A DNA stretch of 64,000 nt, from the NCBI GenBank assembly GCA_900544555.1, contig UQWD01000012.1:1-64000 (forward strand). The letters are read 5' to 3'. The notes under the pieces are model-generated. The model was not told the DNA's origin, did not search any database, and worked only from the letters and a program-made list of their open reading frames with translations. Origin of the DNA: an uncultured Eubacteriales bacterium (GTDB lineage: Bacteria > Bacillota > Clostridia > Christensenellales > CAG-138). This document shows positions 44,894 to 54,648 of this stretch, piece after piece. Each line of letters starts with the position of its first letter. Position 1 is the stretch's first letter. Made by a program: the position numbers and the translations under genes.

Positions 44894-45115
44894 GATGGGT
44901 TGAATACCACTTTGAGTCTGTTTGGGTAAAGAGGCTCCTAAAGGCTTTAATCGCCGGCGGCGGCATATGCGCGCGTTAGCGATAAGCGCAGCGTTGCAAG
45001 GGCTAAGCCGGCAGGGGAAGCGCCTCATTAAACCCTCAAAAGCGGAACAGCCGCTTTTTGACGCCCCGAGATGATATTCAGTTAGCATTTGAGAAGGTAT
45101 GCGCTTTAAACAAAG

Positions 45116-45141
45116 GCTGGCGCGTTTTCGGGCGCGCCAGC
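45116..45141 (-). terminator. Terminator-like hairpin after the Mrp gene
   Basis: GCTGGCGCG (45116-45124) pairs with CGCGCCAGC (45133-45141); on the minus strand the stem is followed by CTTTGTTT. The remaining 220 bases from 44894 show no gene. Confidence 0.55.
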
Positions 45142-45178
45142 AAAAAACGTATATCAGCAATAGTTTGGGATTGCCGTA

Positions 45179-46006
45179 TTATAGCGATGCTATCCTATCC
45201 ATGGCCGCCATTACCGGCGTAGTATCAATTCGCTCAATTTCACCCGCGTCGCAGGCCTGCGGAATATCCGGATCAAGCGGCAAGCGGCACAGAAGGGGGA
45301 CTCCTAGCTCTCCCGCCAGCCGCTCTACGCCGCTTTTACCGTAGAGATGAAGTTCTTTGCCACAATCCGGGCACGAAATATAGCTCATATTTTCTACCAG
45401 CCCCAGTATGGGGATCCGCATCATATCCGCCATGCGCGCGGCCTTTTCAACAATCATGGATACGAGGCTTTGAGGAGAGGCGACGATAATTACGCCCTCG
45501 ATCGGAATGCTTTGGAACACCGTAAGCGGAACGTCTCCGGTTCCAGGCGGCATGTCGATGAACATGTAATCCGCATCTCCCCACGCGACTCCGCTCCAAA
45601 ACTGCTTTACCGTACCCGCTATTACGGGGCCGCGCCATACAACGGGCGCGCTTTCATCCTCCAAAAGCAGGTTTACGGACATGATTTTAACGCCCTTGCC
45701 GCTCAAGACCGGAATAATCCCCGCATCCGTGCCGGACGCCTTTTCTTTGATGCCGAACAAATGCGGGATGGACGGGCCGGTTATATCCGCATCCAGCACG
45801 GCCGCGATTTTGCCGCGGCGCGCGGCCTCCAGAGCGAGCAGCGCGGTAACGAGCGATTTTCCAACCCCGCCTTTGCCGCTGACGACGCCGATTACTTTTT
45901 TTATATTGCTATAAGTGTTTTGCGGCTCCAGCAATGAATTTGCTGCATGGGCCGATGGGCATGCCTCGCCGCAGGAATCGCAGTTGTGATTGCAATTTTC
46001 GGACAT
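45179..46006 (-). CDS. mrp: Mrp/NBP35-type iron-sulfur cluster carrier ATPase
   Basis: 275 residues. A short N-terminal Cys/His stretch (CNHNCDSCGEAC) precedes the P-loop SGKGGVGKS, a deviant Walker A of the Mrp/MinD group. Later motifs are DADITGPSIPHLFG, DMPPGTGDVPL and CPDCGKELHLYG (the cluster-binding CxxC). The protein carries or transfers 4Fe-4S clusters to apo-enzymes. The length is normal. It is transcribed alone, with GGAG-type sites upstream. Confidence 0.92.
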   Translation of the reverse strand: MSENCNHNCDSCGEACPSAHAANSLLEPQNTYSNIKKVIGVVSGKGGVGKSLVTALLALEAARRGKIAAVLDADITGPSIPHLFGIKEKASGTDAGIIPVLSGKGVKIMSVNLLLEDESAPVVWRGPVIAGTVKQFWSGVAWGDADYMFIDMPPGTGDVPLTVFQSIPIEGVIIVASPQSLVSMIVEKAARMADMMRIPILGLVENMSYISCPDCGKELHLYGKSGVERLAGELGVPLLCRLPLDPDIPQACDAGEIERIDTTPVMAAMDRIASL

Positions 46007-46202
46007 ACGCTCTCCTCAATCCTATTGTTATTTGCGCCTTACGGTTATTTTGCGCAAAAGCATTATAGCTCCAACGCGCGCGAAACGTCAAATACTATGC
46101 CATATTTCGTACAAACTAATCCATAGAATTGGCGGATTTTAAATGTTTTAGCGCCAAACTTATGTTATATCATCTAATCAACGAAAGAAAGGAGTTAAGG
46201 CA

Positions 46203-47744
46203 ATGGATAACAAATGGTATTTGCATGATCCTCACGGCGAAGAGAATAACGCCGCTCATATACAGGATGAGGGCGCGGGGGACGCCGTGAACTCGGCGCA
46301 TACGGAACCTGAAGCTGAAGCTCGGGGCGGAGAATCGCGGCAGGACGGGAGCTTACCGGAATATAATAACAATGAAGAGGGCGATTTAGATTTTAATCGT
46401 AGCCTTGTTGATGGCTTCAGTCAAAGTGAAAACAGCGCGGCGCAGAACGAACAAGGGGCAGAGGAAGGGGCTGCTGCGCATTGCGCGCCATACGAAGTCG
46501 TCCCGATCCCTGTGAAGAACGCGAAGGACGCTAAGGAGGCTAAAAGCGCAAAAAAAAGGAAATCCACCGTGCGTTTCTCAACGTTTGTAGCGTGTTTACT
46601 GATAATGGTGGTACTCGGCGGGGTTTTGGGCGGCGGCGTCGTTCACCTGATGCAGGCGGATCAGCCTAGTACAACCCCCGGACAGGTTGAGGGGAATGAA
46701 GGCGGCGGCGAAGGCTCTAATGAAGGCGATGGCGGCGCGCAGCCCCCCGACACAAACAAACCGTCCTCTGGATTGAACCTCTCGACAGGCCAGAGCGCGC
46801 CGGTAACGAACCGGGAAGAGGCCGTGGCCAAGGCCATCTCCTCCATTGTAAGCATAAATGTGGCGGCTGCGCCCGATATGCTAGGCGAAACCAAGACAGG
46901 CAGCGGATCCGGCGTGATCGTTACAGCGGACGGCTACATCGTTACCAACAATCACGTAGTAAACGGCGCAACTTCCATTAAGGTACACCTTCAGGATGGG
47001 AGCGAGCATGACGCCAAACTCATTGGTACTGATACGCAGAGCGATTTGGCCGTGATTAAGATTGAGGCGGAAAACCTCCCCGCGGCGACGATTGGGGAAT
47101 CCTCGACGCTTCGAGTCGGGCAGGAGGTAGTCGCGATTGGAAACCCGTTGGGGCAACTGATGAGCACGGTTACCAACGGCATCATCAGCGCGCTCGACAG
47201 GACCATAACCGTTGAAGGCCAGGAAATGACGCTGCTGCAGACGAACGCGGCGATTAACCCCGGTAACTCCGGCGGCGGGCTGTTTGATATGAACGGGAAC
47301 CTGGTGGGCGTTGTGAACGCGAAAAGCATGGGCTTTGAGGTTGAGGGCCTGGGTTTCGCCATCCCGATTGACGTTGCGAAAACCGTAGTGGCGGATTTAA
47401 TCGACCAGGGCTATGTGAGCGGCAGACCGTATCTGGGCGTTAGCGTTCAGGATGTAACGTATGCCCACGGGGATCAAAACGACTATAATAACCCGTTTTT
47501 ATCCGGCCAGCAGTATACTACGCGCGTTCAGGTGATGAGCATTGAAGATGGCGGCCCGGCGGCAAAGGGCGGCATGCAGCTCAACGATTTGATCCTGAAA
47601 GTCAACGAAACGGATGTAACGGGTTCGTCGCAATTTATTTCTCTGCTGTCTGAATATAATGCTGGGGATGTGGTCACAATAACCGTACAGAGGGGCAATA
47701 ACACGGTTGAACTGAGCATAGCGCTCGGAGAACGTACGGCTTAA
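46203..47744 (+). CDS. htrA: HtrA/DegP-like membrane-anchored serine protease with PDZ domain
   Basis: 513 residues. Residues 1-120 are acidic and cytoplasmic; a single membrane segment (FVACLLIMVVLGGVLGGGVV) follows at about 123-143, then a Gly-rich linker. The trypsin fold has catalytic His in VTNNHVV, Asp in SDLAVIKI and Ser in NPGNSGGGLFD. One PDZ domain (about 405-500) carries YLGVSVQDVTY and GGPAAKGGMQLNDLILKVN. It degrades or refolds damaged proteins outside the membrane. AAAGGAG lies upstream. Confidence 0.92.
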   Translation: MDNKWYLHDPHGEENNAAHIQDEGAGDAVNSAHTEPEAEARGGESRQDGSLPEYNNNEEGDLDFNRSLVDGFSQSENSAAQNEQGAEEGAAAHCAPYEVVPIPVKNAKDAKEAKSAKKRKSTVRFSTFVACLLIMVVLGGVLGGGVVHLMQADQPSTTPGQVEGNEGGGEGSNEGDGGAQPPDTNKPSSGLNLSTGQSAPVTNREEAVAKAISSIVSINVAAAPDMLGETKTGSGSGVIVTADGYIVTNNHVVNGATSIKVHLQDGSEHDAKLIGTDTQSDLAVIKIEAENLPAATIGESSTLRVGQEVVAIGNPLGQLMSTVTNGIISALDRTITVEGQEMTLLQTNAAINPGNSGGGLFDMNGNLVGVVNAKSMGFEVEGLGFAIPIDVAKTVVADLIDQGYVSGRPYLGVSVQDVTYAHGDQNDYNNPFLSGQQYTTRVQVMSIEDGGPAAKGGMQLNDLILKVNETDVTGSSQFISLLSEYNAGDVVTITVQRGNNTVELSIALGERTA

Positions 47745-47844
47745 ACCGGGTCCCCTGAGTTAAAGGTCATAACGCGCGCTCCCCAACGCGCGATGACATA
47801 CCCCCAACCATCCCCGATATGCCGCATCCCCTGCGGCGCATCAA

Positions 47845-47876
47845 AGAAACGGCCTTATAGGGCCGTTTCTTTTTCT
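47845..47876 (+). terminator. Rho-independent terminator of htrA
   Basis: AGAAACGGCC (47845-47854) pairs with GGCCGTTTCT (47861-47870), followed by TTTTCT. Together with the minus-strand hairpin below, the 397 bases (47745-48141) between the convergent genes hold no gene. Confidence 0.85.
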
Positions 47877-48074
47877 GAAAATAAAATACCAGCTAATATT
47901 TTAGAAGGCTTAAATGGGGCCTGGTTTTTAAGAAGCGGCGTTTAACAATGCCGCTGTGCTTTTAGGTTTTATACAAGTCCATGCCGTTTCCCAACAGTGC
48001 GAACAGGATTTCGCGGCAGGCCGAACGCGAAAGGTGCGGTACCAGGGGCGCAACCCCTTTTTATACAATCAAAG

Positions 48075-48104
48075 AAAGCGTCCTCATGGCGTGACGGACG
48101 CTTT
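48075..48104 (-). terminator. Terminator of the MATE gene
   Basis: AAAGCGTCC (48075-48083) pairs with GGACGCTTT (48096-48104). On the minus strand the stem is followed by TCTTTGATT, so it would end the MATE transcript. Confidence 0.65.
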
Positions 48105-48141
48105 GGATAACCTGCTTATAAACCTACGCAAAACAAATAAG

Positions 48142-49506
48142 CTACACCACGTTTCGCACCCAATTCCGCGAGGAGGTGCGACGCATGGACAATACCAGGC
48201 GCACGACGCCGGAGGGGACGTTGGACGCGAGATACACCAGCGGGAGGCTCCAGCCTAAGAGCAGCCCTGTAACGGCCGCCACGGGCAGCGCGATGAGCCA
48301 GAGCGGAAGCAGATCCAGTATCGCGGCAGCGCGCGTATCCCCGCCGCTTCGCAGCACGCCTACGATGGTTGTGAAGTTGAGCGCGTAAATCGGCAAGGCC
48401 GCGCCGAGCACTACGATGGTATCGGAAGCGAGCGAGCGCACCGATTCGGAAACGTTATATAGATCGGGGATAAGCGAGCCTAGCGTAACCGTTGCCAAGC
48501 CCAAAACAACAGCCGCCAGGCCTGACATCCACAAATAGCGCTTAGCGTATACCACGGCCTTATCGCCCGCGCCTTCCCCGAGCGTATTGCCGAGCATTAC
48601 GCCGCAGGAGGTACCGATGCCGATAAGCATGACGAACGTGAGCTTATCAACGGTGTTGACTATCATCATCGCCGCGAACGCGTCTGTTCCCATCCGGCCG
48701 AACACCAGGTTGCTTGCGGAAGTACCCAGCGCCCAGACCGCGTCGTCGATAAAAACGGGCAGGCTTACGCCGATAAACTGCAGGAACGCCTGCTTGTTCT
48801 GGCTGAGCAGTTCCCTGAGCGGCGAGCGCGCCACGCTCCCCTTGCGGTTGCTCAAAGCAGCCAGCACAACAGCGTCGATGGCCGAACCGATTATGGTTGC
48901 TATCGCCGCGCCTTTAACGCCCAGGGCGGGAAAGCCAAGGTTGCCGTATATCAGGCAGTAGTTCAACGCCATATTCACCAGTATGGCCAGCGCGCCCGTT
49001 ATCATGGGAAGAAGGGGCTTGCCGCAGGATTTATGCACCGTGCCGTAAGGGTAAATAACCGCTTTAAACAAATATCCCCACGCGGCTATTGAAAGGTAAT
49101 CAAGCCCCGAGGCTATAACGGCGGGGTCATTGCTGAAAAGGCTTACGAACGGGCCGCCCGCAAAGAGCGCGGCTAAAAGGAACAGCGCCGCCACGCCGCC
49201 GCCGAGCATAAAGCAAAGGCCCAGCGTCCGGCGTATGCCCGCGTGGTCGCCCTTTCCCCAATACTGTGCCATAAACACGCTGCCGCCGCTCATGACGCCG
49301 AACATGCACACATCCAGAAGAAACGCTATCTGGTTGGCCGCGCCAACGCCGGCAAGCTGAATATCGCCCAGCCCCCCTATCATCATCGTATCCACCATAT
49401 ACATGGCGGTGCTGATAAGCTGCTGCAGCATGATGGGGACGCTGATAGCCAGCATCTTTTTATAAAACGCCTTATCGTTAAACCCTAATACCGCGAATGC
49501 CCTCAT
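48142..49506 (-). CDS. MATE-family multidrug/Na+ exporter
   Basis: 454 residues with twelve hydrophobic segments. ISVPIMLQQLISTAMYMVDTMMIGGLGD and the second-half repeat (FIGVSLPVFIDDAVWALGTSASNLVFGRMG) show the two-fold MATE layout. It expels drugs or metabolites using a cation gradient; the substrate is unknown. It is a single gene between terminators. Confidence 0.9.
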   Translation of the reverse strand: MRAFAVLGFNDKAFYKKMLAISVPIMLQQLISTAMYMVDTMMIGGLGDIQLAGVGAANQIAFLLDVCMFGVMSGGSVFMAQYWGKGDHAGIRRTLGLCFMLGGGVAALFLLAALFAGGPFVSLFSNDPAVIASGLDYLSIAAWGYLFKAVIYPYGTVHKSCGKPLLPMITGALAILVNMALNYCLIYGNLGFPALGVKGAAIATIIGSAIDAVVLAALSNRKGSVARSPLRELLSQNKQAFLQFIGVSLPVFIDDAVWALGTSASNLVFGRMGTDAFAAMMIVNTVDKLTFVMLIGIGTSCGVMLGNTLGEGAGDKAVVYAKRYLWMSGLAAVVLGLATVTLGSLIPDLYNVSESVRSLASDTIVVLGAALPIYALNFTTIVGVLRSGGDTRAAAILDLLPLWLIALPVAAVTGLLLGWSLPLVYLASNVPSGVVRLVLSMRRTSSRNWVRNVV

Positions 49507-49679
49507 TGATGAACGCCTTTCAATTTCGTCACAACATCATATCATTGGTGAAGATTGTATGCAAGCGGTCATATGTTTGAAAAAGAATTGTGACACATAT
49601 TTTTTAGCTCCCTCAGCATGCTATAATTAAAGCGCTGCGGAAGCATTGTTGAAATTTAACCGCGGAGGAGAGTGTTGTA

Positions 49680-50390
49680 ATGCCCTTCATGTTTTTCGGC
49701 TATAACGTGGACTATATGATTCTGATGTGGGCGCTGCTGGCCGTGTTCGCATTGGGAATAGTAGCGCAGACGAAGGTACAGAGCACGTTCAAAAAGTTTT
49801 CAAAAATCCCGGCCTCGTCGGGAAGCTCGGCGGAGCAGGCCGCTGGGGAGATGCTCCGAGCCAACAACAGCACGGCCGTAATTGAACCGGTCGAGGGCGC
49901 GCTTACGGATCATTTTAATCCAAAAACCAACATCGTCGGTCTGTCGCGCGCCGTTTACGGCGAACGCTCCGTCGCCGCGCTCGCGGTGGCCGCCCATGAG
50001 ATTGGCCATGTCATGCAGTATGAAGAGGGGTATCTGCCCATCCGAATCCGCAACGCCATACTTCCCGTGGCCAGCCTTGGGTCGCAGATGGCGCCGTGGC
50101 TGGTTATTCTGGGCGTTATCATGGGGTTCGGGAACCTGGCCATGGTGGGCGTTATCCTGTTCGCGGCGGTATTCATTTTTCAGCTAATTACGCTGCCGGT
50201 AGAATTTAACGCCTCAAGGCGCGCCGTCGCGATGCTGGCCGGCGGCGGCTATCTTTCGACGCATGAGGAGGAGGAGGGGGCGAAAAAGGTGCTGCGCGCC
50301 GCCTCTATGACGTATGTGGTCGCCGCTCTTGCCTCACTCATATCGCTTTTGAGGCTGCTTGTTATCGCCAGGGGGAGCCGCAGGGATTAG
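49680..50390 (+). CDS. YugP-type membrane zinc metallopeptidase
   Basis: 236 residues. AHEIGHVMQYEEGY is the HExxH zinc site (about residue 105). Four membrane segments surround it (about 8-25, 118-142, 150-172, 210-230). FNASRRAVAMLAGGGYLS supplies the downstream conserved segment. This matches the membrane zinc peptidase family of YugP. The substrate is unknown. CGGAGGAG lies upstream. Its stop overlaps the convergent SpoIID stop by four bases. Confidence 0.85.
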   Translation: MPFMFFGYNVDYMILMWALLAVFALGIVAQTKVQSTFKKFSKIPASSGSSAEQAAGEMLRANNSTAVIEPVEGALTDHFNPKTNIVGLSRAVYGERSVAALAVAAHEIGHVMQYEEGYLPIRIRNAILPVASLGSQMAPWLVILGVIMGFGNLAMVGVILFAAVFIFQLITLPVEFNASRRAVAMLAGGGYLSTHEEEEGAKKVLRAASMTYVVAALASLISLLRLLVIARGSRRD

Positions 50391-51394
50391 CCGGCCGGGT
50401 ATGTTATGGATACAACCTCAGTTCCCGTATAGTAATGGGTGAGGATCTTGAGGTAGTCGCTGCCTGACTTAGCCATGGCGTTGGCCCCGAGCTGGCTCAT
50501 GCCTACGCCGTGGCCAAAGCCTCTGGTGGTGATTAGTACCGAGTTTTCGGTGAATTTTAATGAGAAGTTGGCGCTGTCAAGGCCTAGCGCCTTCCTCAGC
50601 TCTTTACCGGTAGCCATCGCACCCCCGAGCCTGATGGCCTCAACACGCCCGCTGTCATACCGGGATACGATTTTCACCTGCTTTTCCAGGCTCGAGGATT
50701 TAAGGCCCGCCTTGGACCATGAGCGGTTGATCTTTTTTACGAAGTCGCCGCGCGAGATCGTTACCGTGCTTTCAAAGCGCGAACCGGATTCCTCGCCCGG
50801 GCTCTCCACCGCCACCAGGTAAGGCAGAGACTGCGCGAATACATGCGCGCTGTCCTCAGTCATCCCGCCTGAGGTGGAATGGTAAAGCGCCTCGATTGGC
50901 TCGCCGCCATAGGTGATGATTTTGCCGCGGGTGTTGTTCACGGCGGCGCTTACCTTATCAAGGTATTCCTCGTTCATTGCGCCCCAGTTGGACGCAAGCG
51001 CCTCTCGCGATCTCCAGGCCTGGCAGCAGGCGCTGTCCGTGCAGATATCCGCGCCCTGTCTGCCGCAGGGCGAACCGCCTAGGCTGGCAACCCGCCTGAC
51101 CGTAAAGGTGCGCGCGGCGACCGCCTGAGCCTTGAGCGCTTCGGGTTCAAAGGATACGGGCATCTCCGCAGCGACTACGCCGATAAGGTAATCCTCCAAA
51201 TCCGTTTTGATCACCTTGTCCTCCTTATCGTTATAAACGGATATGAAGAGCGCGGGATGGGAGGGCTCCGGCTCCGGAACGGACGCTCCCCTCTCGGTGC
51301 GGGAGGCGTAATAACAGCCTCGGATGAGTAAAATGATGAGGGCTGCCATTATTGCGAGCAGCGCGGCCCTTTTTAAATTGATATGATATCCCAT
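50387..51394 (-). CDS. spoIID: Stage II sporulation protein D-like (SpoIID/LytB) peptidoglycan transglycosylase
   Basis: 335 residues from the ATG at 51394. An N-terminal signal anchor (AALLAIMAALIILLIRG) leads to the SpoIID core: LEDYLIGVVAAEMP with the catalytic Glu, EALKAQAVAARTF, ALYHSTSGGMTEDS and the end GFGHGVGMSQLGANAMA. It strips stem-peptide-free glycan during engulfment in spore formers; relatives also act outside sporulation. A GTG-opened longer frame to 51457 is disfavoured because a TATAAT -10-like box lies over that codon. Confidence 0.85.
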   Translation of the reverse strand: MGYHINLKRAALLAIMAALIILLIRGCYYASRTERGASVPEPEPSHPALFISVYNDKEDKVIKTDLEDYLIGVVAAEMPVSFEPEALKAQAVAARTFTVRRVASLGGSPCGRQGADICTDSACCQAWRSREALASNWGAMNEEYLDKVSAAVNNTRGKIITYGGEPIEALYHSTSGGMTEDSAHVFAQSLPYLVAVESPGEESGSRFESTVTISRGDFVKKINRSWSKAGLKSSSLEKQVKIVSRYDSGRVEAIRLGGAMATGKELRKALGLDSANFSLKFTENSVLITTRGFGHGVGMSQLGANAMAKSGSDYLKILTHYYTGTEVVSITYPAG

Positions 51395-51502
51395 ACGCAA
51401 TTTTATGAAGGCATAGGCGCGGAAATGAATTGAAAAGCGCTTGGGATTATAGTACACTCAATATGAACAGGCATTATCAATTAAACTTGTTTGGAGTACA
51501 GG

Positions 51503-52048
51503 ATGGAAGAGAAAAAAACTGAACTAAACGCGATTCTGCGCCGGTACGCCGGCGAAATCCGTAAGGAGGCGCTGGCGTCCGCCGGGGGCGACGCAAATAA
51601 AGCCTCGCGGGTGACCAGGGACGCCATGCTAAAAATTCGCCGTAATTATTTGGAAGATGGGAAAACGCAATACGGCGGTGATGAGCTGGCTGACATTGTG
51701 AAAGCATTGAGCGAGGTTGAGGGGCAGGCGCAGCCGGAGTTGAATGCGAGCGATACCGGGGCGGAGGAATCTGGATTGAACGGAACCGGGGCTGAATCTG
51801 AGACGGGGTTAGACGGCGAAGCCGGGGCTGCGGAGGATTTAGAGTTGTTCGAGAACGCCGATGAAACCAGGCCGGTAAAGAAAAGCGGCAGGGTTTTTGC
51901 CAGGGTGCTGCTCATCATCTCTATCGTTCTCGCCGTAATTATGCTTTTCCTGCTCGTAATTATGCTGATGGAGCGGGGCATAATACCGAAATTTGTGGAT
52001 TTTGGATTTGCGGATTGGTTTAACGAGCATATATTTAAGCTGTATTAA
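51503..52048 (+). CDS. Membrane-anchored protein of unknown function
   Basis: 181 residues from the ATG at 51503. The first 120 residues are acidic and soluble (LRRYAGEIRKEALASAGGDANKASRV), followed by a Glu/Gly-rich linker. One C-terminal membrane segment (VLLIISIVLAVIMLFLLVIML) ends in a short tail. No family is recognised. It lies 60 bases before the NfeD-like gene and reads in the same direction. Confidence 0.55.
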   Translation: MEEKKTELNAILRRYAGEIRKEALASAGGDANKASRVTRDAMLKIRRNYLEDGKTQYGGDELADIVKALSEVEGQAQPELNASDTGAEESGLNGTGAESETGLDGEAGAAEDLELFENADETRPVKKSGRVFARVLLIISIVLAVIMLFLLVIMLMERGIIPKFVDFGFADWFNEHIFKLY

Positions 52049-52107
52049 GGTCTTTCGCCTTAAGCGGGAAATGTGTGATATTTTGCGGATGACAGGAGGG
52101 TTTAGCG

Positions 52108-52647
52108 ATGGAGTTATCCATAATAGCGATTGGGGTGGTTTCAGATTATTTTTTGGGCTGGAACGTAGCCGCCATCGTATGCCTTGTCGTGGGCCTTGTG
52201 CTCATGATTATTGAAATGTTTACACCCGGCCTTGGCGTACCAGGCGCGCTGGGCGGAGCGGCGCTTATCGCGGCCATCGTGCTGCGCGCGGATTCGCTCG
52301 CGAACGCGCTGATTACCTTGGCCATCATACTCGTTCTATTAAGCATTGCAGCATTTGTCATCTTCCGATCGCTTAATAAGGGCGCGCTCGCCAAGTCGCC
52401 TATTGTGCTCAACGACGCCATTAAAGCCGAATCCAGCTCGCTTTCGGAGGACGGCATGCGGGATTTAATCGGCCGCGAGGGCGTGTGCCTCAACACGCTG
52501 CGCCCTTCGGGCAACGCCAATTTCGGCGGTACAAAGCTTGATGTGGTTTCCTCAGGGGAGTTTATCCAAAGGGGCAGGCGCGTAAGAATAATCGGCGTTG
52601 AAGGCATCCGCATTATGGTAGAGGAAATCGGCGATGGCGTTCTGTAA
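52108..52647 (+). CDS. NfeD-like membrane protein
   Basis: 179 residues. Three membrane helices (about 5-40, 48-70, 70-95) come before an OB-fold C-terminus (LIGREGVCLNTLRPSGNANFGGTKLDVVSSGEFI, then GRRVRIIGVEGIRIMVE). NfeD proteins partner with flotillin-like SPFH proteins and sit in the same operon, as here. GGAGGG lies upstream. Its end overlaps the zinc ribbon gene. Confidence 0.88.
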   Translation: MELSIIAIGVVSDYFLGWNVAAIVCLVVGLVLMIIEMFTPGLGVPGALGGAALIAAIVLRADSLANALITLAIILVLLSIAAFVIFRSLNKGALAKSPIVLNDAIKAESSSLSEDGMRDLIGREGVCLNTLRPSGNANFGGTKLDVVSSGEFIQRGRRVRIIGVEGIRIMVEEIGDGVL

Positions 52648-52852
52648 AGCCTGCGGCACCGTTTATATGAAAAAGGACGGCTGCCCCGTCTGCGCTTCAA
52701 GGGAAGCGGAGGAAAACCATGCCGGGGAAAATACGCCCGGGGAACAGGATACGCGCATGCGCAGGCGCTCCTGGATACAGCTTCTTGTCGGCGTACCGCT
52801 TTTTATAGGCGTTATTTACCTAATCTGCGCGTTGACGGCCGGCCTCCGGTAG
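52634..52852 (+). CDS. Small zinc ribbon membrane protein
   Basis: 72 residues. FCKACGTVYMKKDGCPVCAS is a four-Cys ribbon. A helix at about 50-68 (IQLLVGVPLFIGVIYLICAL) anchors it. The start overlaps the NfeD stop. It is a small accessory of the NfeD/FloA cluster with unknown role. Confidence 0.65.
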   Translation: MAFCKACGTVYMKKDGCPVCASREAEENHAGENTPGEQDTRMRRRSWIQLLVGVPLFIGVIYLICALTAGLR

Positions 52853-52934
52853 AGGCTGCGCGGCGGCTAGCCCGCCTTGTATATAGATTGTTCCTGTATT
52901 GGTATTTACTGGTCGACACGAAAGGAGATTGAAT

Positions 52935-53918
52935 ATGGATCCCATTGTAACCTTGTTGATTATTGCCGGCGTTATCATTTTTTTGGCAATTTTTCTTAGC
53001 TTCGTGCCCCTCCGGCTTTGGATCTCGGCGTCCGCGTCCGGCGTTAGGGTAGGGATATTCCAGCTGGTCGGTATGCGTATCCGTAAAGTTACGCCCTCGC
53101 GTATCGTTAACCCGATGATAAAAGCGACGAAGGCCGGTCTGGATCTTTCCTTAAATAAGCTTGAGGCGCATTACCTCGCCGGGGGCAACGTGGACCGCGT
53201 TGTGAACGCGCTTATCGCGGCGCAGCGCGCGGGTATCCCGCTTGATTTTGGCAAATCCTGCGCGATTGATCTGGCTGGGCGCGACGTTCTCAACGCCGTT
53301 CAGATGAGCGTTAACCCCAAGGTGATTGAAACGCCGGTCATCGCCGCCATTGCGAAGGACGGCATTGAGCTAAGGGCGAAAGCGCGCGTGACGGTGCGCG
53401 CGAACATAGACAGGCTGGTCGGCGGTTCGGGTGAGGAAACCATTATCGCCCGTATCGGAGAGGGCATCGTTACCACGGTCGGTTCCTCCCAGAGCCATAA
53501 AGACGTTTTGGAAAACCCGGACTTGATATCGCGAACCGTGCTGAACAAAGGCCTAGACGCCGGTACGGCGTTTGAAATCCTATCAATTGATATAGCCGAT
53601 GTGGACGTTGGCCGCAACATAGGCGCCCAGCTCCAGATCGACCAGGCGGAAGCGGATAAGCGAATCGCCCAGGCGAAGGCTGAGGAGCGGCGCGCCATGG
53701 CCGTGGCGCAGGAGCAGGAAAACATCGCTGCCGTACAGGGCATGCGCGCGCGCGTTATTGAGGCTGAGGCGGAGGTGCCTAAAGCTATTTCCGCAGCTTT
53801 CAGGGATGGTAAACTTGGCGTAATGGATTATTACAACATGCAGAATGTGATATCCGATACCAATATGCGCGACGCTATCAGCAAGGGCGCTACTCCAATA
53901 AAGCAGCAGGATGATTAA
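52935..53918 (+). CDS. floA: Flotillin-like FloA (SPFH) membrane scaffold protein
   Basis: 327 residues. The start at 52935 follows AAAGGAG; an upstream in-frame codon is not supported. A single N-terminal membrane segment ([21 protein letters not shown]) leads to the SPFH domain: [54 protein letters not shown]. The coiled region [21 protein letters not shown] follows. FloA organises membrane microdomains. Length and order are normal. Confidence 0.93.
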   Translation: MDPIVTLLIIAGVIIFLAIFLSFVPLRLWISASASGVRVGIFQLVGMRIRKVTPSRIVNPMIKATKAGLDLSLNKLEAHYLAGGNVDRVVNALIAAQRAGIPLDFGKSCAIDLAGRDVLNAVQMSVNPKVIETPVIAAIAKDGIELRAKARVTVRANIDRLVGGSGEETIIARIGEGIVTTVGSSQSHKDVLENPDLISRTVLNKGLDAGTAFEILSIDIADVDVGRNIGAQLQIDQAEADKRIAQAKAEERRAMAVAQEQENIAAVQGMRARVIEAEAEVPKAISAAFRDGKLGVMDYYNMQNVISDTNMRDAISKGATPIKQQDD

Positions 53919-53954
53919 CGGCGGGCGTAACCCCGAAGGAGAGGAGGTGGTTTC

Positions 53955-54530
53955 ATGCCCTGGATCGTTATTGTGTTTATCATCGTAATCGTGTTCTCCA
54001 ACCTGAGCAAGGCAAGCCGGCAGCAGAAGGAGGAGCAGGAGCGCAGGCGCAGAGCCGCGCAACCCGCGAAATCGGCTCAGAACGCTCCGAACCAGCAGGC
54101 GCAGGCGGAGCGAATGCGCCCAGCGCCTATAACCACCATGAAGGCGCCGCCATCCCCCACGGTAGCCGGCGCGGGCGGAACGCCCCGAGCGGCGGATGCT
54201 TCCGCGCAGGGCGGCGCGCCGCGCGTATTCCCCGCGGGGCGCGAGGGAATGCGACCCAGTCAGAAACAGGTAATGAAGACGACGCTTACGCATGTCGTTA
54301 AACCTGTTACGGAGAGCAGACATAGGCATGAGGAGAGCAGTATTACGGGCTTTACGCAATGCGCGCCGGAACCGGCCGGGGTGACGAGGCCTGCTCCGGT
54401 AAAGCGCTATCAATCCCGGCAAACCGGGCTGCTTGATGAACTCAGGCTGGATGGGAACGCGGCGGCGAAAGCCATATTATACACGGAGATATTGGGCCGG
54501 CCCAAGGCGAAAAGGCCTGGGAACAGGTGA
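53955..54530 (+). CDS. Membrane protein of unknown function in the FloA cluster
   Basis: 191 residues. One N-terminal segment (WIVIVFIIVIVFSNL) is followed by a disordered, basic and Pro/Ala-rich region (about 20-130), then a short conserved-looking end (SRQTGLLDELRLDGNAAAKAILYTEILGRP). No family is recognised. GGAGG precedes the start, 37 bases after floA. Confidence 0.55.
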   Translation: MPWIVIVFIIVIVFSNLSKASRQQKEEQERRRRAAQPAKSAQNAPNQQAQAERMRPAPITTMKAPPSPTVAGAGGTPRAADASAQGGAPRVFPAGREGMRPSQKQVMKTTLTHVVKPVTESRHRHEESSITGFTQCAPEPAGVTRPAPVKRYQSRQTGLLDELRLDGNAAAKAILYTEILGRPKAKRPGNR

Positions 54531-54559
54531 TTTAAGTTTATACTCCAATCTTTGTATTT

Positions 54560-54586
54560 AAAGCGCGCCCGTGGCGCGCTTTGCTT
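54560..54586 (+). terminator. Terminator of the FloA cluster
   Basis: AAAGCGCGCC (54560-54569) pairs with GGCGCGCTTT (54573-54582), followed by GCTT. Confidence 0.75.
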
Positions 54587-54648
54587 ATGGAAAAAGTGGC
54601 AGCGCAGCGTTTTACGAGTTAACTCAGTCGCCTGTACCTTTCGCGCAA

